From: Acholeplasmataceae bacterium
GTDB lineage: Bacteria > Bacillota_I > Bacilli_A > Acholeplasmatales > Acholeplasmataceae
DNA: 49,101 nucleotides
Assembly: GCA_016934015.1 (NCBI GenBank)
Contig: JAFGTQ010000021.1
Span: forward strand, 1 to 49,101
Direction: 5' to 3'
The stretch's first letter is position 1, and the number at the start of each line of letters is the position of its first letter. The position numbers were made by a program, and so were the translations under genes. Shown here piece by piece: positions 15,983-23,976 of the stretch. The notes below the pieces were generated by a model, which saw nothing but the letters and a program-made list of their open reading frames with translations, had not been told where the DNA came from and did not search any database.

Positions 15983-16972
15983 ATGATTTTAATCAGACAT
16001 CATAATGAAGGGAACTTAAAACCTTACTTTTATTTTGCACTCGAGGAGTATGTGTTGACACATCTTCTTAAAGATGATGAAACCTATTTTTTTACATGGG
16101 AAATCCATGGTGTCGTAATTGGAAAGAACCAGCTCATCGAAAATGAAGTGAATTTGAACTTTTTGAGAGAAAATAAGATTGATATTTATAGACGACCTAC
16201 TGGTGGTGGCTGTGTTTATGCTGATCATCGAAATACCATGTTTTCAATCATTACTAAACGTAAAAATACGCAATTTAGTTTTAAAACTTATTTATCAAAA
16301 ATTATTGACTCAATGAAATTACTTGATATTGAATTAACTTTTAGTGGTAGAAATGACCTTTTGTTTGAAGGAAAGAAAATTTCAGGAAATGCATTTCTAC
16401 AAAATAAACATGGGATGCTCATGCATGGTACGTTTTTATACGATTGTGATTTAGAAACGATGGTACGTGCAATTACACCTAGTGATGAAAAACTTGTGAG
16501 TAAAGGAATTGACAGTGTCCGGTCACGTGTTACGAATTTGAAACCTTATTTAAATGGATTAACCCAAGATCAACTTATTAAGCATTTCGAAAATACACTG
16601 ACATATCAGACTTATCATTTAAGTGAAAAAGAAGTCGATTTGATTTTAGAAATGGCGAAAAAATATGAAGACCCAACCTGGATCTATAAAAAACAACCTC
16701 CCCATACAAAAACACTTAAAAAGCGCTTGAGTGGAGGTCTATTTGAAGTTATTTTAGATTTATCAGATGGCCATATTCGAACATTATCTTTGCGTGGTGA
16801 TTTCTTTGATACAAAGTCAATGGAATTATTTGAAAAACAATTTCAAGGCGTATCTTATGATTTAGAAACTGTGAAAGGCATTCTTGATAAATACCCGATT
16901 GAGGACTTTATCCTTGATGCAAATTCAAGTGAATTTATCGAATTATTAAAAGAAGGTATGCTAACTTATTAA
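15983..16972 (+). CDS. lplA: Lipoate-protein ligase A
   Basis: Attaches free lipoate to lipoyl domains of dehydrogenase complexes or GcvH using ATP. It is 329 residues from the ATG at 15983, which has GGTGGAGG before it; an upstream in-frame ATG (15932) lies in the promoter. The lipoate/ATP-binding motif RRPTGGGCVYAD is near residues 70-81, and GRNDLLFEGKKISGNAF carries the conserved lysine. The C-terminal accessory domain of LplA is present. No lipoylated enzyme is encoded in this window. A cre-like palindrome upstream suggests catabolite control. Confidence 0.92.
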   Translation: MILIRHHNEGNLKPYFYFALEEYVLTHLLKDDETYFFTWEIHGVVIGKNQLIENEVNLNFLRENKIDIYRRPTGGGCVYADHRNTMFSIITKRKNTQFSFKTYLSKIIDSMKLLDIELTFSGRNDLLFEGKKISGNAFLQNKHGMLMHGTFLYDCDLETMVRAITPSDEKLVSKGIDSVRSRVTNLKPYLNGLTQDQLIKHFENTLTYQTYHLSEKEVDLILEMAKKYEDPTWIYKKQPPHTKTLKKRLSGGLFEVILDLSDGHIRTLSLRGDFFDTKSMELFEKQFQGVSYDLETVKGILDKYPIEDFILDANSSEFIELLKEGMLTY

Positions 16973-17045
16973 TATTTATGATTTTTATAGAAAAAACCTT
17001 CAATTTTTGGTAAAATATAAGAAGTATTAGGAAAGGTGGATTACG

Positions 17046-17663
17046 ATGCAAACTACGAATTCAAATGAAGTTAACAATCGTTTAAAAAGAGTTGAACAGT
17101 ACTTTAAAAAAGTTTCTGGAAGCACTGCTGAAGACATTCATAAAATTATGCATGAAGATTACAATCGTGCGATAAAAAGAGCTGAACTCATGGCATCCAT
17201 CGATCGAAAAAGTTATGATCAACCGTATGTTTTATTGATTCCATTTCAAAAAGAGAATGGTCGAAAAGTTTCTTATCGACTGGATTTACTAGCGAATGGT
17301 GCTCAAACATTGTTATATGATCAAACCTTAATATCCGTTCTATTTTTTGCCGAAAATACTTTTTATTACTATCAATCCCATATTGATCATCAAACTGGTG
17401 AAATATCCATGGATTTATCTGGTGAGTTCGATTATTTTGATGTCGTTCATATTGTCACCCGTTTAGGTTATGATGATCCACAGAAACCTAAATATGAAAC
17501 ACTAGATCTTGAAATCGGATTATCTGATGGAGCAGTAGTACCCATTCATTTAAGAAGTTATCGATTACAAAGCGATTATAAGCCAGAAATCTTCATTTCA
17601 GAAGATGAACTTAAAATCATTAACCGTTTAAAGAAAAATGTTCGTGAAAGTCGTCAAGGTTAA
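17046..17663 (+). CDS. Unrecognised protein
   Basis: Not recognised. A 205-residue soluble protein with a good ribosome site (GGAAAGGTGG before the ATG). The first 60 residues look helical and charged (NRLKRVEQYFKKV, HKIMHEDYNRAIKRAELM). The rest alternates strands with aromatic residues (FFAENTFYYYQSHI, GEFDYFDVVHIV), and the end is a basic helix. There is no signal peptide, membrane segment or cysteine cluster. It sits between lplA and the DUF177-rpmF pair, 73 bases after lplA, and seems to be expressed alone or with lplA. Confidence 0.7.
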   Translation: MQTTNSNEVNNRLKRVEQYFKKVSGSTAEDIHKIMHEDYNRAIKRAELMASIDRKSYDQPYVLLIPFQKENGRKVSYRLDLLANGAQTLLYDQTLISVLFFAENTFYYYQSHIDHQTGEISMDLSGEFDYFDVVHIVTRLGYDDPQKPKYETLDLEIGLSDGAVVPIHLRSYRLQSDYKPEIFISEDELKIINRLKKNVRESRQG

Positions 17664-17698
17664 TCACTTATTTAAGCGATTTTTAACAACCTAAATCA

Positions 17699-17727
17699 TT
17701 GACAATCTATCAAGAATTTTGTATAAT
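17699..17727 (+). promoter_or_regulatory. Consensus promoter of DUF177-rpmF
   Basis: TTGACA (17699-17704), exactly 17 bases, TATAAT (17722-17727): a perfect sigma-A consensus, in line with the high expression needed for a ribosomal protein. Confidence 0.9.
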
Positions 17728-17747
17728 ACTTTCGTTGAGGTGATATT

Positions 17748-18179
17748 ATGAAAATTTCAATTCACGAGTTAAAAGATGTAACCTCAATTGAGTTTAAAGC
17801 TGATTATTCCAAACAAATCGAATCAATCGTTGATTTTATTTCGATTCAACCTGCATTGATTAAAGGGACGTTAAGAATGATTGATCACGAGTTAGTATGT
17901 GATGTGCATGTCGATGTTGAAACCGTCCTTGCATGTTCAAAAACACTTAAACCTGTCAATTATTCTATGAACTTTGATGCTGAAATCATTTTTGGTGATT
18001 CAGAAGATGCAGATTATCCATTAACTGAAACTATTGACTTATCTGATATTATCTTTGGATACATCATCTCAGAAAAACCATATACCATCTATCATCCAGA
18101 TGCGATTGACACTTCATTCGAAAAAGAAAAAAGTCCACATCCTGCATTTGCTGATTTAGATAAGCTGTTGAAAAAATAG
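17748..18179 (+). CDS. YceD/DUF177 family protein
   Basis: Member of the DUF177 (YceD) family, 143 residues, near the usual size. These proteins sit upstream of rpmF in most bacteria and are linked to 23S rRNA accumulation and ribosome assembly. Visible features are the central [32 protein letters not shown] (key parts VLACSKTL and the CxxxL pattern) and an acidic region. The C-terminus, about residues 125-143, carries a proline-rich then lysine-rich tail. The gap to rpmF is 11 bases, so the two form one operon from the perfect promoter at 17699-17727. Confidence 0.88.
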   Translation: MKISIHELKDVTSIEFKADYSKQIESIVDFISIQPALIKGTLRMIDHELVCDVHVDVETVLACSKTLKPVNYSMNFDAEIIFGDSEDADYPLTETIDLSDIIFGYIISEKPYTIYHPDAIDTSFEKEKSPHPAFADLDKLLKK

Positions 18180-18190
18180 GAGGTGAACAG

Positions 18191-18382
18191 ATGGCTGTTC
18201 CATTTCGTCGCACGGGTAAAACTGCGAAGAGAAAAAGACGTACACATTTTAAATTGACTGCGCCAGCTCTCGTTGTTTGTCCACAAACCGGTGAATTTAC
18301 ATTACCTCACCGCGTGACACCAAACAGTGGCTATTACAAAGGACAACAAGTATTAGCTAAGAAAGAATCCAAAAAGGATTAA
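18191..18382 (+). CDS. rpmF: 50S ribosomal protein L32, zinc-free form
   Basis: Ribosomal protein L32, 63 residues, starting [22 protein letters not shown], where only the N-terminal MAVPFRRT-K-x-K-RRTH pattern is needed for recognition. In zinc-binding L32 two CxxC pairs follow. Here only the first cysteine remains (VVCPQTGEF), and the second pair is replaced by TPNSGYYKG, so the zinc ribbon cannot form. This is the C-minus type. It is preceded by AGGAGGTG and followed by a short terminator. Only one rpmF copy is seen in the window. Confidence 0.95.
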   Translation: MAVPFRRTGKTAKRKRRTHFKLTAPALVVCPQTGEFTLPHRVTPNSGYYKGQQVLAKKESKKD

Positions 18383-18387
18383 GGAAG

Positions 18388-18407
18388 AGTGCCTTAGGCA
18401 CTTTTTT
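18388..18407 (+). terminator. Terminator after rpmF
   Basis: AGTGCC (18388-18393), a TTA loop and GGCACT (18397-18402), followed by a T run. Confidence 0.75.
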
Positions 18408-18442
18408 CTTTTGATAAAGCCATTTTCGTTTATTTTCGTTCG

Positions 18443-18471
18443 TTGACAATTTGGATATTTTAAAGTATAGT
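18443..18471 (+). promoter_or_regulatory. Promoter of rsmH
   Basis: TTGACA (18443-18448), 17 bases, TATAGT (18466-18471), directly upstream of rsmH. Confidence 0.8.
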
Positions 18472-18493
18472 AAAAATAGATAAGGGGATTTCT

Positions 18494-19396
18494 ATGAAAC
18501 ATGAAACAGTCTTGCTGAATGAAGCCATTAAGGCACTTCAAATTAAATCAGATGGTATTTATGTTGATGGTACACTCGGTGGTGCCGGTCATTCTAAGCT
18601 CATTTTAAATCAATTAAAAAATGGTTTTCTTTATGCTTTTGATCAAGATAATTTTGCAATTGAATTTGCTAAAAATGTGTTAAAAGATTTCTCTAATTAT
18701 CAAATCATTAAGAGTAACTTTCGATATATTAAACAAGAGTTAAATTCGAGAAATGTTAAAGAGGTCGATGGTATATTACTTGATTTAGGTCTTTCGTCTT
18801 TTCAAATTGATGATGAGAAACGAGGGTTTACCTATCTAAAAGATACAAAACTTGATATGCGCATGGATCAAAATCAAGAGTTGACAGCAGAAATCATCGT
18901 GAATACCTATAGTTTAGAAGATCTTGCAAAAATCTTTTATTTATATGGTGAAGAAAAAAACGGCTACAAAATTGCAAGAGAAATTATCCAAAAACGACCA
19001 TTATTAACCACCATGGACCTTGTGAAAATTACGGATAAAATTAATCGTAATGAAAAAGGGCATAGTGCAAAAAGAGTTTTTCAGGCTTTAAGAATCGCAG
19101 TAAATGATGAATTAGGTGCTCTTGAGGAAGTGATCAAAGACGGTATCGAATGTCTTAAACCCGGTGGTAGAATGGTGGTCATTACTTTTCATTCGTTAGA
19201 AGATCGTATTGTGAAACATTATTTTAAAGAGAAAACCACAATTTCAATTCCTAAAAATTTACCGATTCAGCATATCCCATTAGCAGACTATCAATTAATT
19301 ACATCGAAACCTATTTATCCAAGTGATAGTGAATATGAACAAAATTCACGCAGTAAATCTGCGAAGATGCGTGTTATTCAAAGGAGAGAGCAATGA
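18494..19396 (+). CDS. rsmH: 16S rRNA (cytosine(1402)-N(4))-methyltransferase
   Basis: SAM-dependent methyltransferase that modifies C1402 in the ribosomal decoding region, 300 residues. The SAM-binding motif is [14 protein letters not shown] (about 21-34), [12 protein letters not shown] is the DLG-S region, and [13 protein letters not shown] is the conserved H-S-L-E-D-R motif near the end. In most Firmicutes it follows mraZ and precedes ftsL in the cell-wall cluster. Here neither neighbour is present, and it is followed by mgsA with a four-base overlap. That fits a lineage with a reduced or missing dcw cluster. Confidence 0.95.
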   Translation: MKHETVLLNEAIKALQIKSDGIYVDGTLGGAGHSKLILNQLKNGFLYAFDQDNFAIEFAKNVLKDFSNYQIIKSNFRYIKQELNSRNVKEVDGILLDLGLSSFQIDDEKRGFTYLKDTKLDMRMDQNQELTAEIIVNTYSLEDLAKIFYLYGEEKNGYKIAREIIQKRPLLTTMDLVKITDKINRNEKGHSAKRVFQALRIAVNDELGALEEVIKDGIECLKPGGRMVVITFHSLEDRIVKHYFKEKTTISIPKNLPIQHIPLADYQLITSKPIYPSDSEYEQNSRSKSAKMRVIQRREQ

Positions 19397-19755
19397 AAGT
19401 AGCTTTAATTGCCCATGATAAGAAAAAAGACGAATTAATTTTATTTATTAAGCATCATATTGAAGTGTTTAAATCACATGAACTCTATGCGACTGGTACA
19501 ACAGGAGGTAGAATTATTGATGAAACTGGATTAAACGTAAAATTAAAAAAATCCGGTCCTCTTGGTGGTGATCAAGAAATTGGATCGATGGTTGCGAATG
19601 GTTTAATTGATATGGTCATTTTCTTTAGGGATCCATTAACAGCTCAACCTCACGAACCTGATGTTTCAGCACTTTTAAGATTAAGTGATGTTTATAAAAT
19701 TCCACTTGCTACGAATCAAGCATCTGCTGAATTATTTATCCATAAACTTATATAA
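19393..19755 (+). CDS. mgsA: Methylglyoxal synthase
   Basis: Converts dihydroxyacetone phosphate to methylglyoxal, the first step of the glycolytic bypass that frees phosphate. It is 120 residues, slightly shorter than E. coli MgsA (152). The substrate and catalytic motifs are complete: [17 protein letters not shown] (with the catalytic Asp in GDQ) and [14 protein letters not shown]. The final stretch, [11 protein letters not shown], is also conserved. Translation is coupled to rsmH by the four-base overlap, and a strong terminator follows. Confidence 0.95.
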   Translation: MKVALIAHDKKKDELILFIKHHIEVFKSHELYATGTTGGRIIDETGLNVKLKKSGPLGGDQEIGSMVANGLIDMVIFFRDPLTAQPHEPDVSALLRLSDVYKIPLATNQASAELFIHKLI

Positions 19756-19758
19756 AAA

Positions 19759-19783
19759 AAGCATGGTGTGCATCACCATGCTT
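19759..19783. terminator. Bidirectional terminator between mgsA and the Fur-family gene
   Basis: AAGCATGGTG (19759-19768) pairs perfectly with CACCATGCTT (19774-19783), with a 5-base loop and A/T-rich flanks. Confidence 0.85.
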
Positions 19784-19789
19784 ATATTT

Positions 19790-20212
19790 TTATTTACGCT
19801 TTCTAGCAGCTGAAATAATTATTCGAATGTACTCTAAATCTAAATCTTTAAATGCTTTATGATTGCTTAAGTATTCGAAAATATCGGGGCTATTGACTTC
19901 CGTAATTTCATTGGTTTCCTTATTCATGATATGAATATGACTATCAGCGCTATGCATTGGGTTTCCCATTGCAAGATCGTAATATTTGGTGTCATTAATA
20001 TAGATTTCTACAACAATTTTTTGATCCATGAAAAACTCTAAATTGTTATAGATGGTTGAAACATTGTAAAAACCACGATTAGCAAGTTCTCGTTGTATTT
20101 CTTTAAATGTTAGATGCTGATTTTCAAGGATTTCGATCATAGCTTTACGACTTTTAGTTAATCGCATATTTTGTTTGCGGATTTTTTGAAAATAACGTTC
20201 TTTTGCGTCCAT
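19790..20212 (-). CDS. Fur family transcriptional regulator
   Basis: Metal- or redox-sensing repressor of the Fur/PerR/Zur family, 140 residues. The winged-helix part reads RLTKSRKAMIEIL, then TFKEIQRELANRGFYNVSTIYNNLEFF (about residues 34-60), with the V-S-T-x-Y-x-x-L signature. In the dimer domain the stretch HSADSHIHIMNKETNEI matches the His-rich metal site. The CxxC that normally follows for structural zinc is absent, and the protein has no cysteine at all. The type (Fe, Zn, Mn or peroxide) therefore cannot be assigned. A palindrome overlaps its own -10, which suggests autoregulation. Confidence 0.88.
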   Translation of the reverse strand: MDAKERYFQKIRKQNMRLTKSRKAMIEILENQHLTFKEIQRELANRGFYNVSTIYNNLEFFMDQKIVVEIYINDTKYYDLAMGNPMHSADSHIHIMNKETNEITEVNSPDIFEYLSNHKAFKDLDLEYIRIIISAARKRK

Positions 20213-20245
20213 TTACTTCACTCCCTAGTGAATATTTATATTACA

Positions 20246-20279
20246 TGTTAATTATAACAGTATTTAGAAATGATTTAAA
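20246..20279 (-). promoter_or_regulatory. Promoter and possible operator of the Fur-family gene
   Basis: Minus-strand -10 TATAAT (20251-20256) with extended TG, and TTTAAA (20274-20279) at the -35 position 17 bases away. TGTTAATTATAACA (20246-20259) has 5-base inverted arms and covers the -10. This is the expected place for an autoregulatory site. Confidence 0.45.
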
Positions 20280-20378
20280 GAAATATGCTTTTATGCATGA
20301 TTAAGATGATTATTTCTTTCTACACTGGATTTTATAGGATTATAGAAGAAAATATTATATAATAATATTGGTGATTTC

Positions 20379-20942
20379 ATGATACTTATCTATGGTGGTT
20401 CATTCAACCCACCAACTATTGCACACCAAGCTATCTTAGAAAAACTAAATAACCTCTATCCAGAGGCTAAAATTATCGTTGTACCGGTTGGAGATGATTA
20501 CCGGAAGAATGATTTAGCCCCTTTTTTTCATCGTGTTGAGATGGTAAAACTTATGATTGAATCTTATGATTCTGTCATTTTATCAACGATTGAAGGGGTT
20601 CATCCGTTTCATGGAACAATCGGAACTTTAAATATTTTAGAAAAAACTTATCAAGATTTATATATTGTCATTGGACAAGATCAACTTGAAACTATTCATA
20701 CTTGGATTCGATCAGATGAACTTATTAAAAAATACCCATTTATTATCATGAAAAGAAATGGACATATGAATGAAGTAGAGTTTCAGAGAAAGTATTCTAC
20801 TTTGAAGGATAATTTTACATTTATCGATTTTAATATGGACATATCCGCAACGATGTTTCGAGTAAATCCACATCATCAAATGAACTTAATTCCACAAAAT
20901 GTGAATGAATATATTAACAAGCATCAACTATACAAGGAGTAG
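20379..20942 (+). CDS. nadD: Nicotinate-nucleotide adenylyltransferase
   Basis: Transfers AMP from ATP to nicotinate mononucleotide to form deamido-NAD, 187 residues. It has the nucleotidyltransferase motif GGSFNPPTIAHQ (residues 6-17, equal to the GxFxPxHxxH pattern), VIGQDQLETIHTW in mid-sequence and ISATMFR near the end (equal to the ISSTxxR motif). The start follows a weak site, TTGGTGATTTC. It lies 3 bases before nadE, so the two final steps of NAD synthesis are encoded together, followed by mnmA. A -10-like TATAAT lies at 20358-20363. Confidence 0.95.
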   Translation: MILIYGGSFNPPTIAHQAILEKLNNLYPEAKIIVVPVGDDYRKNDLAPFFHRVEMVKLMIESYDSVILSTIEGVHPFHGTIGTLNILEKTYQDLYIVIGQDQLETIHTWIRSDELIKKYPFIIMKRNGHMNEVEFQRKYSTLKDNFTFIDFNMDISATMFRVNPHHQMNLIPQNVNEYINKHQLYKE

Positions 20943-20945
20943 ATT

Positions 20946-22802
20946 ATGTTTAAACATGGAATATTGAAAGTTGCAGCAGCAACACCTAAAATCATTGTTG
21001 GTGATGTTGATTTCAATCAAAAAGAGATTTTAAAAATCTTAAATGAAACAAAAGCATCAGCGATAGTATTTCCAGAATTAACGATTACTGGCTACTCTGC
21101 AAGCGATCTTTTTTACCAAGAATCTTTCATAGACAAAGCTAAAAATGCTCTTAAAAACATCATGGAAGAAACAACATTTAAAGGCATTTATATTCTTGGT
21201 GCTCCATTAGAACTCTATGGTATTCTTTATAATTGTGCCATCATTTTTCAAGGAAATAAAATTTTAGGTGTGGTGCCAAAGCACTATTTACCAAACTATC
21301 ATGAATTCTATGAAAAACGCTGGTTCCATACAGGATTTAAAACTGAAATCAAATCGATTCAACTCTTCGGTGAACAAGTACCATTTGGTTATTTGATTTT
21401 TGAGGATGAAGCAGATGGCATTCGTTTTGGTGTTGAAATATGTCAAGATGTATGGGCAGCATACACACCATCAGATGACATGAGTTTAGCAGGAGCTAAC
21501 CTTATTTTTAACTTGTCTGCATCGACTGAAAGAGTCAATAAACCAGCAGTTAGAAAAACACTAGTTTTAGATCATTCGAGAAAACAAATGACCGCATATG
21601 TTTATACCAGCACAGGTCATTTTGAATCAACTTCAGAAGTTGTATTTTCACCACACAAACTTATCTGTTGTTCTGGTCAGTTAATTGCAGAAGACCGAAC
21701 ATTCTTGATGGAATCAAGTGTTTTGGTGGCGGATGTTGACTTAAAGGCTATTAATTATCAAAAACGAATGGATAGTACATACCGTGATATGCATATGCTC
21801 ATACAACATGAATATGCATTTGTTCAATTCAACATGAGTGAATCCGAAACATTTGATTTTGAACATAAAGTAAATTCATTTCCATTTTTAGAAACACACA
21901 ATCCTTTAGATAGTTTTTTTGAAGCAAATCAGCTTCAAGTTTATGCTTTAATGAATCGTTTAGAATCACTACCCTCATCTGCAAATAAAATTGTGATTGG
22001 TATTTCTGGTGGTCTTGATTCAACACTCGCTTTATTGGTCAGTCATCAAGCCATGAAAAAACTGAATCGCAGTACAAAAGACATTATTGCAGTGACAATG
22101 CCTGCTTCTGCAACTTCATCTAGAAGTTTAAAAATTGCAGAAGAACTTATGCTTAAATTAGAAGTTACAAGTTTAAAAATTAAAATTAAAGAATCTGTGG
22201 ATCTTCATTTAAAATCCATTCAGCATAATCAAATTGATGTGACTTTTGAAAATGCTCAAGCACGGATGCGAACAATGATCTTAATGGATTTAGCAAATAA
22301 ACATGGTGGTTTTGTTTTAGGCACCGGTGATTTATCAGAGATTGCTTTAGGCTTCATGACATATAATGGTGATCAAATGAGCATGTATGCCATTAATGCA
22401 GGTTTACCAAAAACATGGATCAAAGCTTTAATTGAATACCATTCAAATCATGAGTATCAATCAATTAAAGATTTATTAAATGAGGTCCTTTCATCTCCGA
22501 TTTCTCCTGAATTACTTAAAGATCAAAAAACTGAAGAAGTTATTGGACGCTATGATATGAATGATTTTATTTTGTATCATCATTTAGAATGTGGTGCAGA
22601 TAAAGATAAAATCCAATGGTTGTTAACCTATGCTTTTGATACGACGAAAAAGGAAGCTAAACATTATGTTGATCGTTTCTTTAAACGTTTCTATGAACAA
22701 CAGTTTAAGCGTCAAACCTTACCTGAAGGACCTAAAATCCTTGGTATTTCATTATCTCCAAGAGGACAATATCGTTTACCATCGGATGTTAAAGTGAAGT
22801 GA
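20946..22802 (+). CDS. nadE: Glutamine-dependent NAD(+) synthetase
   Basis: Makes NAD from deamido-NAD using glutamine as nitrogen source, 618 residues, the long two-domain type. The N-terminal nitrilase-like glutaminase (about 1-280) shows FPELTITGYSASDL (catalytic Glu), a lysine in VVPKHYLPNY and the catalytic cysteine in VEICQDVWA. The C-terminal synthetase begins near residue 345 with the ATP loop ISGGLDSTLALL and has LGTGDLSEIALGF. It is translated right after nadD and 4 bases before mnmA. It probably generates ammonia in situ, so free ammonia is not required. Confidence 0.96.
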   Translation: MFKHGILKVAAATPKIIVGDVDFNQKEILKILNETKASAIVFPELTITGYSASDLFYQESFIDKAKNALKNIMEETTFKGIYILGAPLELYGILYNCAIIFQGNKILGVVPKHYLPNYHEFYEKRWFHTGFKTEIKSIQLFGEQVPFGYLIFEDEADGIRFGVEICQDVWAAYTPSDDMSLAGANLIFNLSASTERVNKPAVRKTLVLDHSRKQMTAYVYTSTGHFESTSEVVFSPHKLICCSGQLIAEDRTFLMESSVLVADVDLKAINYQKRMDSTYRDMHMLIQHEYAFVQFNMSESETFDFEHKVNSFPFLETHNPLDSFFEANQLQVYALMNRLESLPSSANKIVIGISGGLDSTLALLVSHQAMKKLNRSTKDIIAVTMPASATSSRSLKIAEELMLKLEVTSLKIKIKESVDLHLKSIQHNQIDVTFENAQARMRTMILMDLANKHGGFVLGTGDLSEIALGFMTYNGDQMSMYAINAGLPKTWIKALIEYHSNHEYQSIKDLLNEVLSSPISPELLKDQKTEEVIGRYDMNDFILYHHLECGADKDKIQWLLTYAFDTTKKEAKHYVDRFFKRFYEQQFKRQTLPEGPKILGISLSPRGQYRLPSDVKVK

Positions 22803-22806
22803 GTTT

Positions 22807-23934
22807 ATGAAGAAAAAAGTAATTATTGGTTTAAGTGGAGGCGTTGATAGTAGTGTTGCTGCCTATTTATTAAAAAAAGACGGTTATGATGTCGAAGCTG
22901 TCTTTATGCGCAACTGGGACTCTGCAACTAACCTTGACATTAAAGGTAATCCAAAAGCATATGATGATCTTTGTGAACAAGAAAAGGATTTTCAAGATGC
23001 GAAATTGGTTGCTGAAAAATTACAAATACCTTTGCGACGAGTTGATTTCATTGAAGATTATTGGGATCGTGTTTTTCAGTATTTCTTGAGTGAATACGAA
23101 AAAAATCGCACGCCAAATCCCGATGTATTATGTAATAATGAGATTAAATTTAAAGCATTTGTAGATTATGCGAAGACATTAAATGCAGATTATATCGCGA
23201 TGGGTCACTATGCAAGAGTTGATGAAACCGAAGGGAATCCAAGACTATTACGTGGGCTCGATAGCAATAAAGATCAAAGTTACTTTTTATCTCAATTAAA
23301 ATCTGAACAACTTAAAAACGTCTTATTTCCAATAGGCCATTTAGACAAAAAAGAAGTAAGGAAGATTGCAATTGAGCAAGGTCTTCACACCGCGACGAAA
23401 AAAGATTCTACCGGCATTTGTTTTATTGGCGAAAGACATTTTAATGAGTTTTTAAGTAATTATTTACCAGCCCAGCCTGGAGACATGAAAAGACTTGATG
23501 GAACTTATGTGAAACCTCATCAAGGACTTATGAACTATACAATTGGTCAAAGAAAAGGTTTAGGCATTGGTGGATCTAAGGAAGCATCTGGTGCGTGGTT
23601 TGTCGTTGGGAAAGACTTAAAGACTAATACGCTTTATGTTGAGCCAAATGGAGATCACCCTTATTTAGTTTCTGATGAAGCAATCATTACAGATGTGATC
23701 TGGCGTGGGAAAAAACTGAGTGGAAAAATGACAGCGAAGTTTCGTTATCGTCAACAAGACCATGAGGTTTTTGTTGAATGGATTGATGAACATACCATTA
23801 ACGTCAAATACCCACAAGGTGTGAGGTCTGTTACACCTGGTCAGGTATGCGCATTTTATTTAGATGAGGTATGTTTAGGTTCAGGATTTATTCATGAAGC
23901 ATACTTTCAAGGAGTTAAACGTCAATATAGTTAG
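22807..23934 (+). CDS. mnmA: tRNA-uridine 2-sulfurtransferase
   Basis: Adds sulfur to C2 of the wobble uridine of tRNA-Lys, Glu and Gln, 375 residues. It has the ATP-pyrophosphatase loop GLSGGVDSSV (residues 8-17) and the two catalytic cysteines, Cys109 in NPDVLCNNEIKF and Cys205 in STGICFIGER. The C-terminal beta-barrel region runs to the end. It closes the nadD-nadE-mnmA operon and is followed by a hairpin terminator. The sulfur donor, a cysteine desulfurase such as IscS, is not in this window. Confidence 0.96.
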   Translation: MKKKVIIGLSGGVDSSVAAYLLKKDGYDVEAVFMRNWDSATNLDIKGNPKAYDDLCEQEKDFQDAKLVAEKLQIPLRRVDFIEDYWDRVFQYFLSEYEKNRTPNPDVLCNNEIKFKAFVDYAKTLNADYIAMGHYARVDETEGNPRLLRGLDSNKDQSYFLSQLKSEQLKNVLFPIGHLDKKEVRKIAIEQGLHTATKKDSTGICFIGERHFNEFLSNYLPAQPGDMKRLDGTYVKPHQGLMNYTIGQRKGLGIGGSKEASGAWFVVGKDLKTNTLYVEPNGDHPYLVSDEAIITDVIWRGKKLSGKMTAKFRYRQQDHEVFVEWIDEHTINVKYPQGVRSVTPGQVCAFYLDEVCLGSGFIHEAYFQGVKRQYS

Positions 23935-23956
23935 AGGAACAATCAGTTCCTCTTTT
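23933..23956 (+). terminator. Terminator after mnmA
   Basis: AGAGGAAC (23933-23940), loop AATCA, GTTCCTCT (23946-23953), then T residues. The left arm overlaps the mnmA stop codon. Confidence 0.8.
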
Positions 23957-23976
23957 ACATAAAAGATGAGGTTAAT

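Noticed and set aside
17664-17697. Possible cre or terminator around AAGCGATT
   Set aside because: The cre match fails at four positions and the stem has a mismatch, so neither is supported.
20277-20319. Inverted repeat AAAGAAATA / TATTTCTTT before nadD
   Set aside because: The 25-base loop and A/T-only arms make it too likely by chance in this base composition; no T run follows.
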